Below, one piece after another: positions 8,889 to 16,497 of a stretch of 64,000 bases of DNA. The stretch spans positions 1-64,000 of the forward strand of contig JAXDFZ010000008.1 of assembly GCA_034665305.1 (NCBI GenBank). Direction: 5' to 3'. The notes under the pieces were generated by a model, which ran no database searches, was not told the origin of the DNA, and saw nothing but the letters and a program-made list of their open reading frames with translations. The stretch is from DASXRU01 sp034665305. GTDB lineage: Bacteria > Acidobacteriota > Blastocatellia > Pyrinomonadales > Pyrinomonadaceae. Every line of letters starts with the position of its first letter. Within the stretch, counting starts at the first letter, position 1. A program made the position numbers and the translations under genes.

Positions 8889-9533
8889 CTACTTGTATTC
8901 GCGCTCCTCACGAAGCGGCACCTGCTCCGGATCGTTGGGAGACATCGCAACCTTTCCGTCCTTTCGCATTCTCGGCTTCACGCGGTCAGAAAGTTCTATG
9001 GATAGTTTGTCGATATCCACCTGGCTCATTCGCGAGATGTCGGCGTTGTTTGGAATCTGGCACTTGCCAACGCGACGAAGGCGCGTGTTTCCAAATCCAA
9101 CCGTGTTGCCATAGGGACCGTTATTGAACCATTCGGTCCAATGGCCGGCGCCCTCGTCCCGCGGCGAATTCCCCGCGAAGAGTTCTATGATCATCCCGTC
9201 GCTGCCGGCAAAGTTGGCCCAATTGCCGTGCATCGCGATGTGATCGCCTTCCTGCATGTAGCGCCCTCGCCAGCCGGGATAGGTGTCGGAGTACCATGCG
9301 CCCTGAATGCCGCACGCCCCGCAAGGTTTGTAAGGCAGGAAGCAAATCCCTTGCGTGGCCCATTGCGAATGCGCCGTGTCGCAGTCGTTGAAGTAAGTGA
9401 TCAGCCATCGATTACCATCGTCGAAGACGTTAGGCTTTGGTGCTTGGGCGGTGGCGGTTGTGGCCGCCAACGTCGCGACGGCCACGACCAGGGAAAAGAT
9501 GGTAATCGCGAACCTGTATTTGAGGAATCTCAT
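8889..9533 (-). CDS. secreted cysteine-containing protein of unknown function
   Basis: A 214-residue protein with a clear Sec signal peptide (basic start, hydrophobic core at 9-25, probable cleavage after ATTATAQA near residue 30). The mature part is rich in Trp, Gly and aromatic residues and has five cysteines, four of them within about 30 residues (NDC, GIC, KPC, GAC). This suggests disulfides or metal binding outside the cytoplasm. The C-terminal 40 residues are highly charged. No family recognised. Start supported by AAAGGAGA seven to eight bases upstream. It stands alone, with its own terminator and a long upstream gap. Confidence 0.7.
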   Translation of the reverse strand: MRFLKYRFAITIFSLVVAVATLAATTATAQAPKPNVFDDGNRWLITYFNDCDTAHSQWATQGICFLPYKPCGACGIQGAWYSDTYPGWRGRYMQEGDHIAMHGNWANFAGSDGMIIELFAGNSPRDEGAGHWTEWFNNGPYGNTVGFGNTRLRRVGKCQIPNNADISRMSQVDIDKLSIELSDRVKPRMRKDGKVAMSPNDPEQVPLREEREYK

Positions 9534-9810
9534 TTCTGTCTCCTTTGCTTAGGTGAGTTAGGCAGTTGATGGTGAGTCTACTGCCGAATTTGAGGGTGTA
9601 GGGCCTCATAACGAAGAAGCGAGGATTACAATCCGTGACGCATATTGGGAGAGCATTTTTCGTTCCAACTCTTTTTCGCCGCGGAAATCCCGTAAGAACA
9701 GTGTGCAGGTGGTTAGAAGTGCGTTCTGGAGAGGACGGCGAGGTCCGTCAGTGTTTCGTTCTGTACACACTGAGGACTCCTAACCGAGTCTTAAGGTAAA
9801 GGCGGTTGCG
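9534..9810. other. intergenic region without a recognised gene
   Basis: This gap before the palindromic element contains no frame with a ribosome-binding site and protein-like composition. It must hold the promoter of the minus-strand secreted protein, but no convincing -35/-10 pair was identified. Confidence 0.4.
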
Positions 9811-9995
9811 GTAGTGGGTCAGTTTCAAATCTTATTAGCACCTGACTTCAGTCAGGTGGGTAACGGCGAAGCATTCTCTTCTAACCGTTTCAACGGTTTA
9901 CTGAAGAAACGGTTAAAACCGTTAGTCAAATATGGGCTGCCTCGATCACCGCACTGAAGTGCGGTGCTAATGAGATCTTCAAACTGACCCAGTAC
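9811..9995 (+). repeat. palindromic MITE/BIME-like element, copy A
   Basis: A 185-bp element with about 30-bp imperfect terminal inverted repeats: GTAGTGGGTCAGTTTCAAAT on the left, GTACTGGGTCAGTTTGAAGA on the reverse complement of the right end. Inside are three hairpin regions: CACCTGACT-TC-AGTCAGGTG, an AACCGTTTCAACGGTT region, and CACCGCACT-GA-AGTGCGGTG. Related copies occur at 20901-21074 (inverted) and 48571-48706. No coding capacity. It is probably a non-autonomous mobile element. Confidence 0.8.
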
Positions 9996-10086
9996 CGCGG
10001 TTGCGCCCTGCTCGACGCGACTTCAACAGGCTGTTACCATTACACCTTTTTGCAGAGAGGGAATTCTAAAGCGATAACGAACCGTC

Positions 10087-11691
10087 ATGTCCAACACGCA
10101 AATAAAGATATTCATTGCCGATGAAGTGAGCGATAGCGGATTACAGCCGTTGCGCGACGCCGGCTTTGTCGTGGAAAAACGCACTGGCCTGGACGCCGAA
10201 ACACTGGGGGCCGCGCTCAACGGATATTCGGGTTTGGTCGTTCGGAGTGAAACGAAGGTCACCGCGTCATTGATGGACCAGGCGTCCAGCCTGCGCGTGG
10301 TGGGGCGCGCCGGCGTCGGCGTTGACAACATCGATGTGCCGGGCGCGACGGCCCGCGGCATCGTGGTAATGAACGCTCCGGATGGCAACACGATCACTAC
10401 CGCCGAACACACGCTCGCTTTGTTAATTTCCCTGGCGCGTCGAGTGCCTCAGGCAAACGCCAGCCTGAAGTCAGGAAAGTGGGAGCGAAAGCGGTTTATC
10501 GGTGTGGAGCTGCAGGGGAAAACGCTGGGCATCGTTGGCCTCGGCCGGATTGGCCGCGTAGTGGCCAGCCGGGCGCGCGCTTTCGGCATGAACATCATAG
10601 CCTTCGATCCCTTTGTTGCTTCGGAGCAGGCGCGCGATTTGGAAATTGAGTTGGCGCCGCTTGATGATGTTTTTGGCCGCGCCGATTTTCTAACCGTGCA
10701 TACGCCCGCGACTGCAGAAACCAGAGGCATCATTGATCGCACGGCGTTCGCCAAAATGAAAAAAGGCGTTCGGGTAATAAACTGCGCGCGCGGGGAGTTG
10801 GTCGATGAAGCTGCACTCTACGATGCGATCAAATCAGGAGTGGTAGCGGGCGCTGCGTTGGACGTGTTTGCGACTGAACCACCGGCCGCCGACAGTCCGT
10901 TGCTGGCGCTCGATGAAGTTATCGTGACCCCTCACCTGGGGGCCTCGACGACTGAAGCCCAGGAGGGCGTGGCGTTCACCGTCGCCGAACAAATGCGCGA
11001 CTATCTTCTGACTGGCGGGTTGCGCGGAGCAGTGAACGTGCCGGCGATCGGCACAAAAGAATTGGCGGCGCTGCAGCCTTACATTTCACTGGCTGAAAGT
11101 TTGGGGAAATTTCAGGCGCAACTGGTTGACGATCCCGTGCGCGAGGTGCGCCTGGCATATGCCGGCGAGTTGGTAGACTTCGACGCCAATCCGGTAACGC
11201 GCTCGTTTCTGGCCGGCTTGCTGCGTAACGTTAGCGCGCGCGTGAATATCGTCAACGGGTTTGTGATCGCGGAAGAGCGAGGCATAACAGTGACCACCTC
11301 ATACGTGCGCGCCGGTGGCGATGCGGCGCCCGCGATTGCCACGCGGGTCGTAACGCAGAGTGGCGAGCAGATCGTCGCCGGGACAATTTTTGGTTATGGC
11401 GGGCAAACGCGCGAAGGCCGCATCACTGAAATCGATGGCTTTCATATAGAGGCCCTGCCGCACGGCCACATGATTGTAATGCGTAATCGGGACGTGCCCG
11501 GTGTGATCGGCCGGGTGGGAACGATCCTGGGCCAGCGCGGCGTTAACATCAGCCGGTTTCATCTGGGGCGCCGCGAACGGGGCGGGGAAGCGATGGCGGT
11601 CGTGGAAATCGATGCCCCGCTGCAGAACGATACCCTCGCAGAATTACGTGCGTTTCCCGAAGTGATCTACGCCCGGCAGATAAAACTCTAG
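10087..11691 (+). CDS. serA: D-3-phosphoglycerate dehydrogenase
   Basis: Catalyses the first step of serine synthesis, NAD-dependent oxidation of 3-phosphoglycerate. At 534 residues it is the long type with an extra ASB domain. The order is substrate domain, NAD-binding Rossmann fold (GIVGLGRIGRVVASRA near 149-164), catalytic Arg in INCARGELVDE, Glu in FATEPP and His in VTPHLGAST, then the ASB domain (about 330-450) and a C-terminal ACT domain (MIVMRNRDVPGVIGRVGTIL onward). The ACT domain usually mediates serine feedback. It appears to be a single-gene unit between two repeat elements. Confidence 0.95.
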   Translation: MSNTQIKIFIADEVSDSGLQPLRDAGFVVEKRTGLDAETLGAALNGYSGLVVRSETKVTASLMDQASSLRVVGRAGVGVDNIDVPGATARGIVVMNAPDGNTITTAEHTLALLISLARRVPQANASLKSGKWERKRFIGVELQGKTLGIVGLGRIGRVVASRARAFGMNIIAFDPFVASEQARDLEIELAPLDDVFGRADFLTVHTPATAETRGIIDRTAFAKMKKGVRVINCARGELVDEAALYDAIKSGVVAGAALDVFATEPPAADSPLLALDEVIVTPHLGASTTEAQEGVAFTVAEQMRDYLLTGGLRGAVNVPAIGTKELAALQPYISLAESLGKFQAQLVDDPVREVRLAYAGELVDFDANPVTRSFLAGLLRNVSARVNIVNGFVIAEERGITVTTSYVRAGGDAAPAIATRVVTQSGEQIVAGTIFGYGGQTREGRITEIDGFHIEALPHGHMIVMRNRDVPGVIGRVGTILGQRGVNISRFHLGRRERGGEAMAVVEIDAPLQNDTLAELRAFPEVIYARQIKL

Positions 11692-11727
11692 CGCCGTTCG
11701 TATCGGGTTACACAAGAAATAATTGAA

Positions 11728-11946
11728 CGCCTCTAAGCGCCGAGGGCGCGTAACATAAAAGCCCAGGCCAACGGCTTGGGGGGATACGGCATTTTCGCTA
11801 AGTGCTGAAAGCGCGAAATCGAATCGTATTAATCGCGGCAACTTCGACTATTTCGCACTTTCAGTGCTAGCCCGTTCGCCCACTACCGGGCCCTGGGCCG
11901 CTGGCCCAGGCTATTATATTTCGCGCCGTCAGCGCTCGAACCGACG
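11728..11946. repeat. large imperfect inverted repeat downstream of serA
   Basis: The left half (11728-11822) and right half (about 11843-11946) are inverted copies of each other: CTAAGCGCC...AAAGCCCAGGCCAACGGC on the left against GGCCGCTGGCCCAGGCTATT...GGCGCTCG on the right, with inner arms GCTAAGTGCTGAAAGCGCGA and CGCACTTTCAGTGCTAGC. The whole region can fold into one long hairpin with sub-hairpins. No coding capacity. It lies between convergent genes, so it may also act as a two-way terminator. Confidence 0.7.
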
Positions 11947-11992
11947 ACCAAATGCGATGGGATGTAGCTCTTTCATGCCAGAGCGTTCGGAG

Positions 11993-14200
11993 TCATTCAA
12001 CCTCGAATGAGATTTCCCGGCTGGCGCTGGTATTTGCGATCCGATCAGAAACGTTTACGCGCAGCCGATAGCGGCCGGGAGAGAAAGTCTTTAGCGAGAT
12101 GTCGGCGCCATAAAAAACGCGAGCGGGATCGGTATTCGCATCCGTCACAACTTTATTCACCGGACTTGTGAGTATGACCTGGCCATTACGTGAAATCTGT
12201 ATTTGCGCTTCGAGTTTTGGCCCACTGCCTGCCGCATTGTAAATAATCGTTAAGAAGTTCAAATGGGAGTCACGGCGAAAGCGCCGGTCGACGCTGAACT
12301 GCATTTGTTCACCGCCGGGCGTTTCCTTCGCGCCCATGAACTGTCCACCCAGCAGCAGCGTACTGAGCGTCAAACGGCCCGCCTTGAGATCGGGAACTTC
12401 GATCCAGTTAGCGGCGCTGCCGGTCTTTCCGCTGCGATCGTCGCGCACAGCAACGCGTAGCTGATAAAGACCGGGAGCGAGCGGCAGTTTATGACTGTAG
12501 ATGACGCCGGGGTTTTCCGGCGCCGGCGCTATTGCAGGATTGACGTTCACCCGTGTCTTGAATGTGGCAGCCTGCTTGCCTTGATCATTCAGGACCACGC
12601 CCATCAGGTCGATAGCTGCTGCTTGTTTTCCTTCGGCGCCGTATCCTAAAACATCTGTGGCCATCTGACTGGAGACAGTGATCACCGGGCCGGTTGCAGG
12701 CACGTCGAGGAAACTGACTGCAAGACTCAACGGTAAATCCCGGCGCGCTGACGGTGCGCTGAGCGCCGATCGCAGTTCAGGCTCGGCACCTTTTGCGACC
12801 GCCCGGACTATGACCGCGCCGGCGGGTTTTGCTGTCGCGGCGTTGCCACCGAGGATAAAACCGCGGGGCAGCCGAACGTTCAAATCGGGCCGGCCGACGA
12901 TGCTGACTTCGATGCGTTTAAAGCTTCCACCCTTCAGTTCAGCCACCGCCGGTCGCCATCCCATAAGGTAATAGTTGGAAGTCTCGCGGAGTGCATCGCC
13001 GACGAGCGACGCCAGCGCTCCAGTGTTCAGAGAAGAACGTCCGCCAGTGTCGCTCGCGAGTGCCGTCAGTGCGTCCTGTGAAGCCGTGATTTCTCCGGTG
13101 TTAGAACGCGAGACCAGTCCCGCAGGATCGGCGCGATTACTGGCAGCATCAACCATGCTCATGAGGCCCCGCGCGTCGATCGAATAAATGACCGTGCCGC
13201 CCCGCGTGGCAGCATCCGTAATCTGGCGAAGTGTTTCTCCAAAGCCGGTGTTTCGATCGTTCAAGTAGAAACCGTCGGAGACGAAAAACACAATCTTCCG
13301 GCCCGGCATATGGCTTGAGGTTCGCATCAAGCTTTCCAAAGTACTCAGAGTGCCGCGCGTAACGGCGGCCGACTGGCGCAAAAGCCGCTGCGCTCGTTCT
13401 TTTACGAACCGGTCTGCCACGTCACGTGTGAGGCCCGGCGTCTGACCGGCTTCAGGCCTGCCGCCGTATGGCCCTGAGCGCGGCGGACCCAAACCGCCGC
13501 CGGCATTTGAATTCGTTGCCTTCAACAATTCCGAGGAATAATACTCGAGCGCAAATTTGTCACCTTGATCGATCTGCAGCGCGGTGTACTCCGTCATCGG
13601 GATGTTCTCAGAATCCCGAACTGTGTAAGGCCGATAACTAAGCCGTCCGATCGCAGCCCGCAACACGGCGCTGACATCTGTGAACTGTTGCAGAAATCCA
13701 ATCTGCCCACTGGCTGAGGCAATGGCCACCTGATCGTCGAAACCCATCTGCTTGTCGACGAACTCCAGGATTGTCTTGCGCGTCCGCTCGACACTCTCGG
13801 AACTGAGATGAAGATCGTCAAGGAAGAAAACAATCGTCCGCCCGCGATAACTAGCCGGGTTTGGGTTCACCGTAGTCGTTACAGGAGTGACGCTCGCGAA
13901 CTGCCTGGTAGTCAGTTGCTCTTCACGCACGGTGCCGGCCGTCACCCTTTCCAGAAAGGAAACAGGGATGCTTTTGCCATCAACTCTTAACTCGAACTGT
14001 TCGGGTTTGAGGCCTTCGACGAAGTGTCCGCTCTTGTCGAGCACGGCGACACTCGTTTGCACCAGTTCGCTGTTGATGCGCACAACTTCATCCGCCGGTG
14101 GAGGGGGTTTTTGTTGACCCAACGCGGAAGTGCCGATCGTGGTGAGGCCGATCATCACGATTGCGAAGACACGACTACGTAAACTTTTTTGCGTGGACAT
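11993..14200 (-). CDS. secreted VWFA-related protein, paralogue 1
   Basis: A 735-residue protein of the VWFA-related acidobacterial type. Signal peptide (about 1-28), then a domain of about 90 residues (VVRINSELVQTSVAVLDKSG...LKPEQFELRVDG) and a von Willebrand A fold from about 115. In place of the usual DxSxS metal site it has FFLDDLHLS, with further metal-site candidates in FFVSDGFYL and ALASDTGGR. The C-terminal half has beta-rich segments ending in FSPGRYRLRVNVSDRIAN. Probably periplasmic or surface-exposed, with a binding rather than enzymatic role; the ligand is unknown. It is the last gene of a tandem trio, 13 bases after paralogue 2. Confidence 0.85.
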   Translation of the reverse strand: MSTQKSLRSRVFAIVMIGLTTIGTSALGQQKPPPPADEVVRINSELVQTSVAVLDKSGHFVEGLKPEQFELRVDGKSIPVSFLERVTAGTVREEQLTTRQFASVTPVTTTVNPNPASYRGRTIVFFLDDLHLSSESVERTRKTILEFVDKQMGFDDQVAIASASGQIGFLQQFTDVSAVLRAAIGRLSYRPYTVRDSENIPMTEYTALQIDQGDKFALEYYSSELLKATNSNAGGGLGPPRSGPYGGRPEAGQTPGLTRDVADRFVKERAQRLLRQSAAVTRGTLSTLESLMRTSSHMPGRKIVFFVSDGFYLNDRNTGFGETLRQITDAATRGGTVIYSIDARGLMSMVDAASNRADPAGLVSRSNTGEITASQDALTALASDTGGRSSLNTGALASLVGDALRETSNYYLMGWRPAVAELKGGSFKRIEVSIVGRPDLNVRLPRGFILGGNAATAKPAGAVIVRAVAKGAEPELRSALSAPSARRDLPLSLAVSFLDVPATGPVITVSSQMATDVLGYGAEGKQAAAIDLMGVVLNDQGKQAATFKTRVNVNPAIAPAPENPGVIYSHKLPLAPGLYQLRVAVRDDRSGKTGSAANWIEVPDLKAGRLTLSTLLLGGQFMGAKETPGGEQMQFSVDRRFRRDSHLNFLTIIYNAAGSGPKLEAQIQISRNGQVILTSPVNKVVTDANTDPARVFYGADISLKTFSPGRYRLRVNVSDRIANTSASREISFEVE

Positions 14201-14213
14201 TAATGCTCGGATA

Positions 14214-16397
14214 CTACTCGATGGAGAATGCGGCTTGTTGCGTTGCGACGGTTTTGGCGATCCGGTCTGAGACAGTTACCTGCAGAAGATAACGACCCGG
14301 CGGTAGATTCTGAAGAGTGAAATCAGCGCCATGAACGATCCGGGCCAGGTCCGTAGTTCCGTCTGTTACGACCTTGCGCGTCGGACCGGTAATGACTGCC
14401 TTGCCGTTACGGAAAATCTGAACCCGCGCATCCAGCGCCGGCGCCCCGTTGGTTCCGTGCGCGCCGTTGTAAATAATCGTCAGAAAGTTCAGATGCGAAG
14501 CGCGCCGGAAGCGATGGTCGACACTGAATTGCATTTGTTCGGTCGCCTGCTTCTGATTTGATCCGACGACCTCGCCGCCTAACAGAAGAGTGCTCAGCGT
14601 CAACTGCCTCGCACTCAGATCAGGAACTTCAATCCATTGGGCCGCGCTGCCGACCTTGCCATTCACGCTGTCGCGGCTGGCAACGCGCACCTGATAGAGG
14701 CCTGGTTTCAGCGGCAGCTTATGCGTGTAGATCACGCTGGAACTTTCGCCGCCTGCAACCGAGGAAACCGGGCTCACGGTGACACGAGTTTTGAAGCTGC
14801 CCGCTTGCTTGCCTTGATCGTTTAGAACGATTCCGGCGAGATCGACAGCAGCGGCCGTTTTCCCATCCGTGCCGTAGCCCAAACCTGCAGTATCCATTTG
14901 GCTGGCCACGGTCAGGACTGGACCACTCCCCGGAACGTCGAGGAATGTGACTGAGATCTGCGTGGGCAGGCCCTTGCGAGCAGAAGGCGCGCCCAATGCG
15001 GCCTTAAGCGCCGACTCGGGTCCTTTGGCCGCAGCCGCGGCCGGAATAGCGGTGTCAGGGATAGTCGCCTTTACTTCGACTGCCCGGGGGTTCGACTTGG
15101 GCGCGGAGCTGAGAAAGCCGCGCGGCAGACGTACCGTCAAATCAGGACGTCCGGCGATAGTGACTTCTATGCGCCTGAAATCGGTTTTCTTTTGCTCGTC
15201 TGCGGCCGGGCGCCAGGCCAGCAAATAATAGTTGGACGTTTCATCGAGCATCCGATCGACCCAGGTTTCCCAATAGTTCTGGTTCTTAAGAAATCTTCCG
15301 CCCGTATCGCCGGCCAGCGCGTTCAGGCCGTCCTGCGACAACGTGCCCTCGCCGATGTTCGCGCGATCCAAGCGGCCTGTCGGATCGAAAGGCCGATCGC
15401 CGGTTGCGTCGGCAATCGGCGCGAACAGACCGCGAGCATCGATGGTGTAAATAACTGAATTCGTACGCGTCGCCGCGTTGATCACGCGCCGCAGCCGATC
15501 ATTCGCCGCGGCCACAGTATTTTTGCCGTCCAGGTAGAAACCGTCGGAGATGTAGAAGATCAGCTTCCGGCCGGGGATGCGCCCGGTCGTATCCATCAGG
15601 TTTTCCAGCGAGCCGAGCGAGGTTGTCGTCACATTCTCCAGGCCCATCAGAATTTGATTCGCGCGATTCTTGATCGTCTGATAAATGGCGTCACGATTGA
15701 TGCCCTTCGCTGGGCGAAAACTGCGGTGCAACAATTCGTCGGCATAGTAGTTCATCGTATCCAGATCGCCATTCAGGATGCGGATCGCGATGTACTCAGT
15801 CATCGGCGGCGTGTCATTGTCGCGCACCACGTAAGGGAAAACCTTCAGACGGGCCAGCGCCGCTCGCAGCACGGCTTTGTTGTCCGTGAGCTGCTGCAGA
15901 AATCCGATTTGGCCGCTCGCCGACGCGATAGCCACCTGGTCCAGCGGCGACATCTCTTGATCAAGAAAATGATTTACGGCGGAGCGCGTACGTCCAATGC
16001 TTTCAAGTGAGAGATGCAGATCGTCGATGAAAAAGATTACGGTCCGGCCCCGCGTCACCGGCTCTGCAGATTCATTGACCGGCGCGGGCCGGCCGGGCGT
16101 GTTGGCTGCGGCTAGTTGACGCTCTTCACGATCGGTCCAGGCGGTGACGCGATCGAAGAAAGAAAAGGCCACCGGCTTTCCATCGACGCGCAATTCAAAT
16201 TGCTCAGGCTTCAGGCCATCGACAAATTTCCCGCGCTTGTCGAAGACCATCACCCCGGTTTGGACCAGCTCCGTATTTACGCGAATGACGTCCGTCTGAT
16301 CAGCTTCGTTCTGAGCGCACACCAGCGACGTACAACAGATTAGCGCAAACAGCAACGCGCCGCCGGTACGTCCTAACGAAAGAGCTAACGACTGCAT
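14214..16397 (-). CDS. secreted VWFA-related protein, paralogue 2
   Basis: About 727 residues with the same layout as its neighbours: signal peptide ending near VCAQ, the IRVNTELVQTGVMVFDKRG domain, a von Willebrand A domain with FFIDDLHLS at the metal site and FYISDGFYL downstream, then a beta-rich C-terminal part ending in LPPGRYLLQVTVSDRIAK. Start placed at ATG 16395-16397, seven bases after AGAGGA; a GTG three bases earlier is also possible. It lies between paralogue 3 (97 bases upstream) and paralogue 1 (13 bases downstream), so the three are probably co-transcribed. It lacks the Gly/Pro-rich insert found near residue 225-250 in paralogues 1 and 3. Confidence 0.85.
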   Translation of the reverse strand: MQSLALSLGRTGGALLFALICCTSLVCAQNEADQTDVIRVNTELVQTGVMVFDKRGKFVDGLKPEQFELRVDGKPVAFSFFDRVTAWTDREERQLAAANTPGRPAPVNESAEPVTRGRTVIFFIDDLHLSLESIGRTRSAVNHFLDQEMSPLDQVAIASASGQIGFLQQLTDNKAVLRAALARLKVFPYVVRDNDTPPMTEYIAIRILNGDLDTMNYYADELLHRSFRPAKGINRDAIYQTIKNRANQILMGLENVTTTSLGSLENLMDTTGRIPGRKLIFYISDGFYLDGKNTVAAANDRLRRVINAATRTNSVIYTIDARGLFAPIADATGDRPFDPTGRLDRANIGEGTLSQDGLNALAGDTGGRFLKNQNYWETWVDRMLDETSNYYLLAWRPAADEQKKTDFRRIEVTIAGRPDLTVRLPRGFLSSAPKSNPRAVEVKATIPDTAIPAAAAAKGPESALKAALGAPSARKGLPTQISVTFLDVPGSGPVLTVASQMDTAGLGYGTDGKTAAAVDLAGIVLNDQGKQAGSFKTRVTVSPVSSVAGGESSSVIYTHKLPLKPGLYQVRVASRDSVNGKVGSAAQWIEVPDLSARQLTLSTLLLGGEVVGSNQKQATEQMQFSVDHRFRRASHLNFLTIIYNGAHGTNGAPALDARVQIFRNGKAVITGPTRKVVTDGTTDLARIVHGADFTLQNLPPGRYLLQVTVSDRIAKTVATQQAAFSIE

Positions 16398-16497
16398 CAC
16401 GTATTCCTCTTGAGTGGCGCCAGCGAGCAGCTAGTGAATCGTAACCCGACTATCGTTACCCGATCTGGTATTAGCGCTGACCGTTGTACTTCTGACT

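Noticed and set aside
9811..9995. Possible CRISPR array
   Set aside because: The palindromes are not regularly spaced direct repeats with unique spacers, and no cas gene is present; they form inverted-end elements instead.
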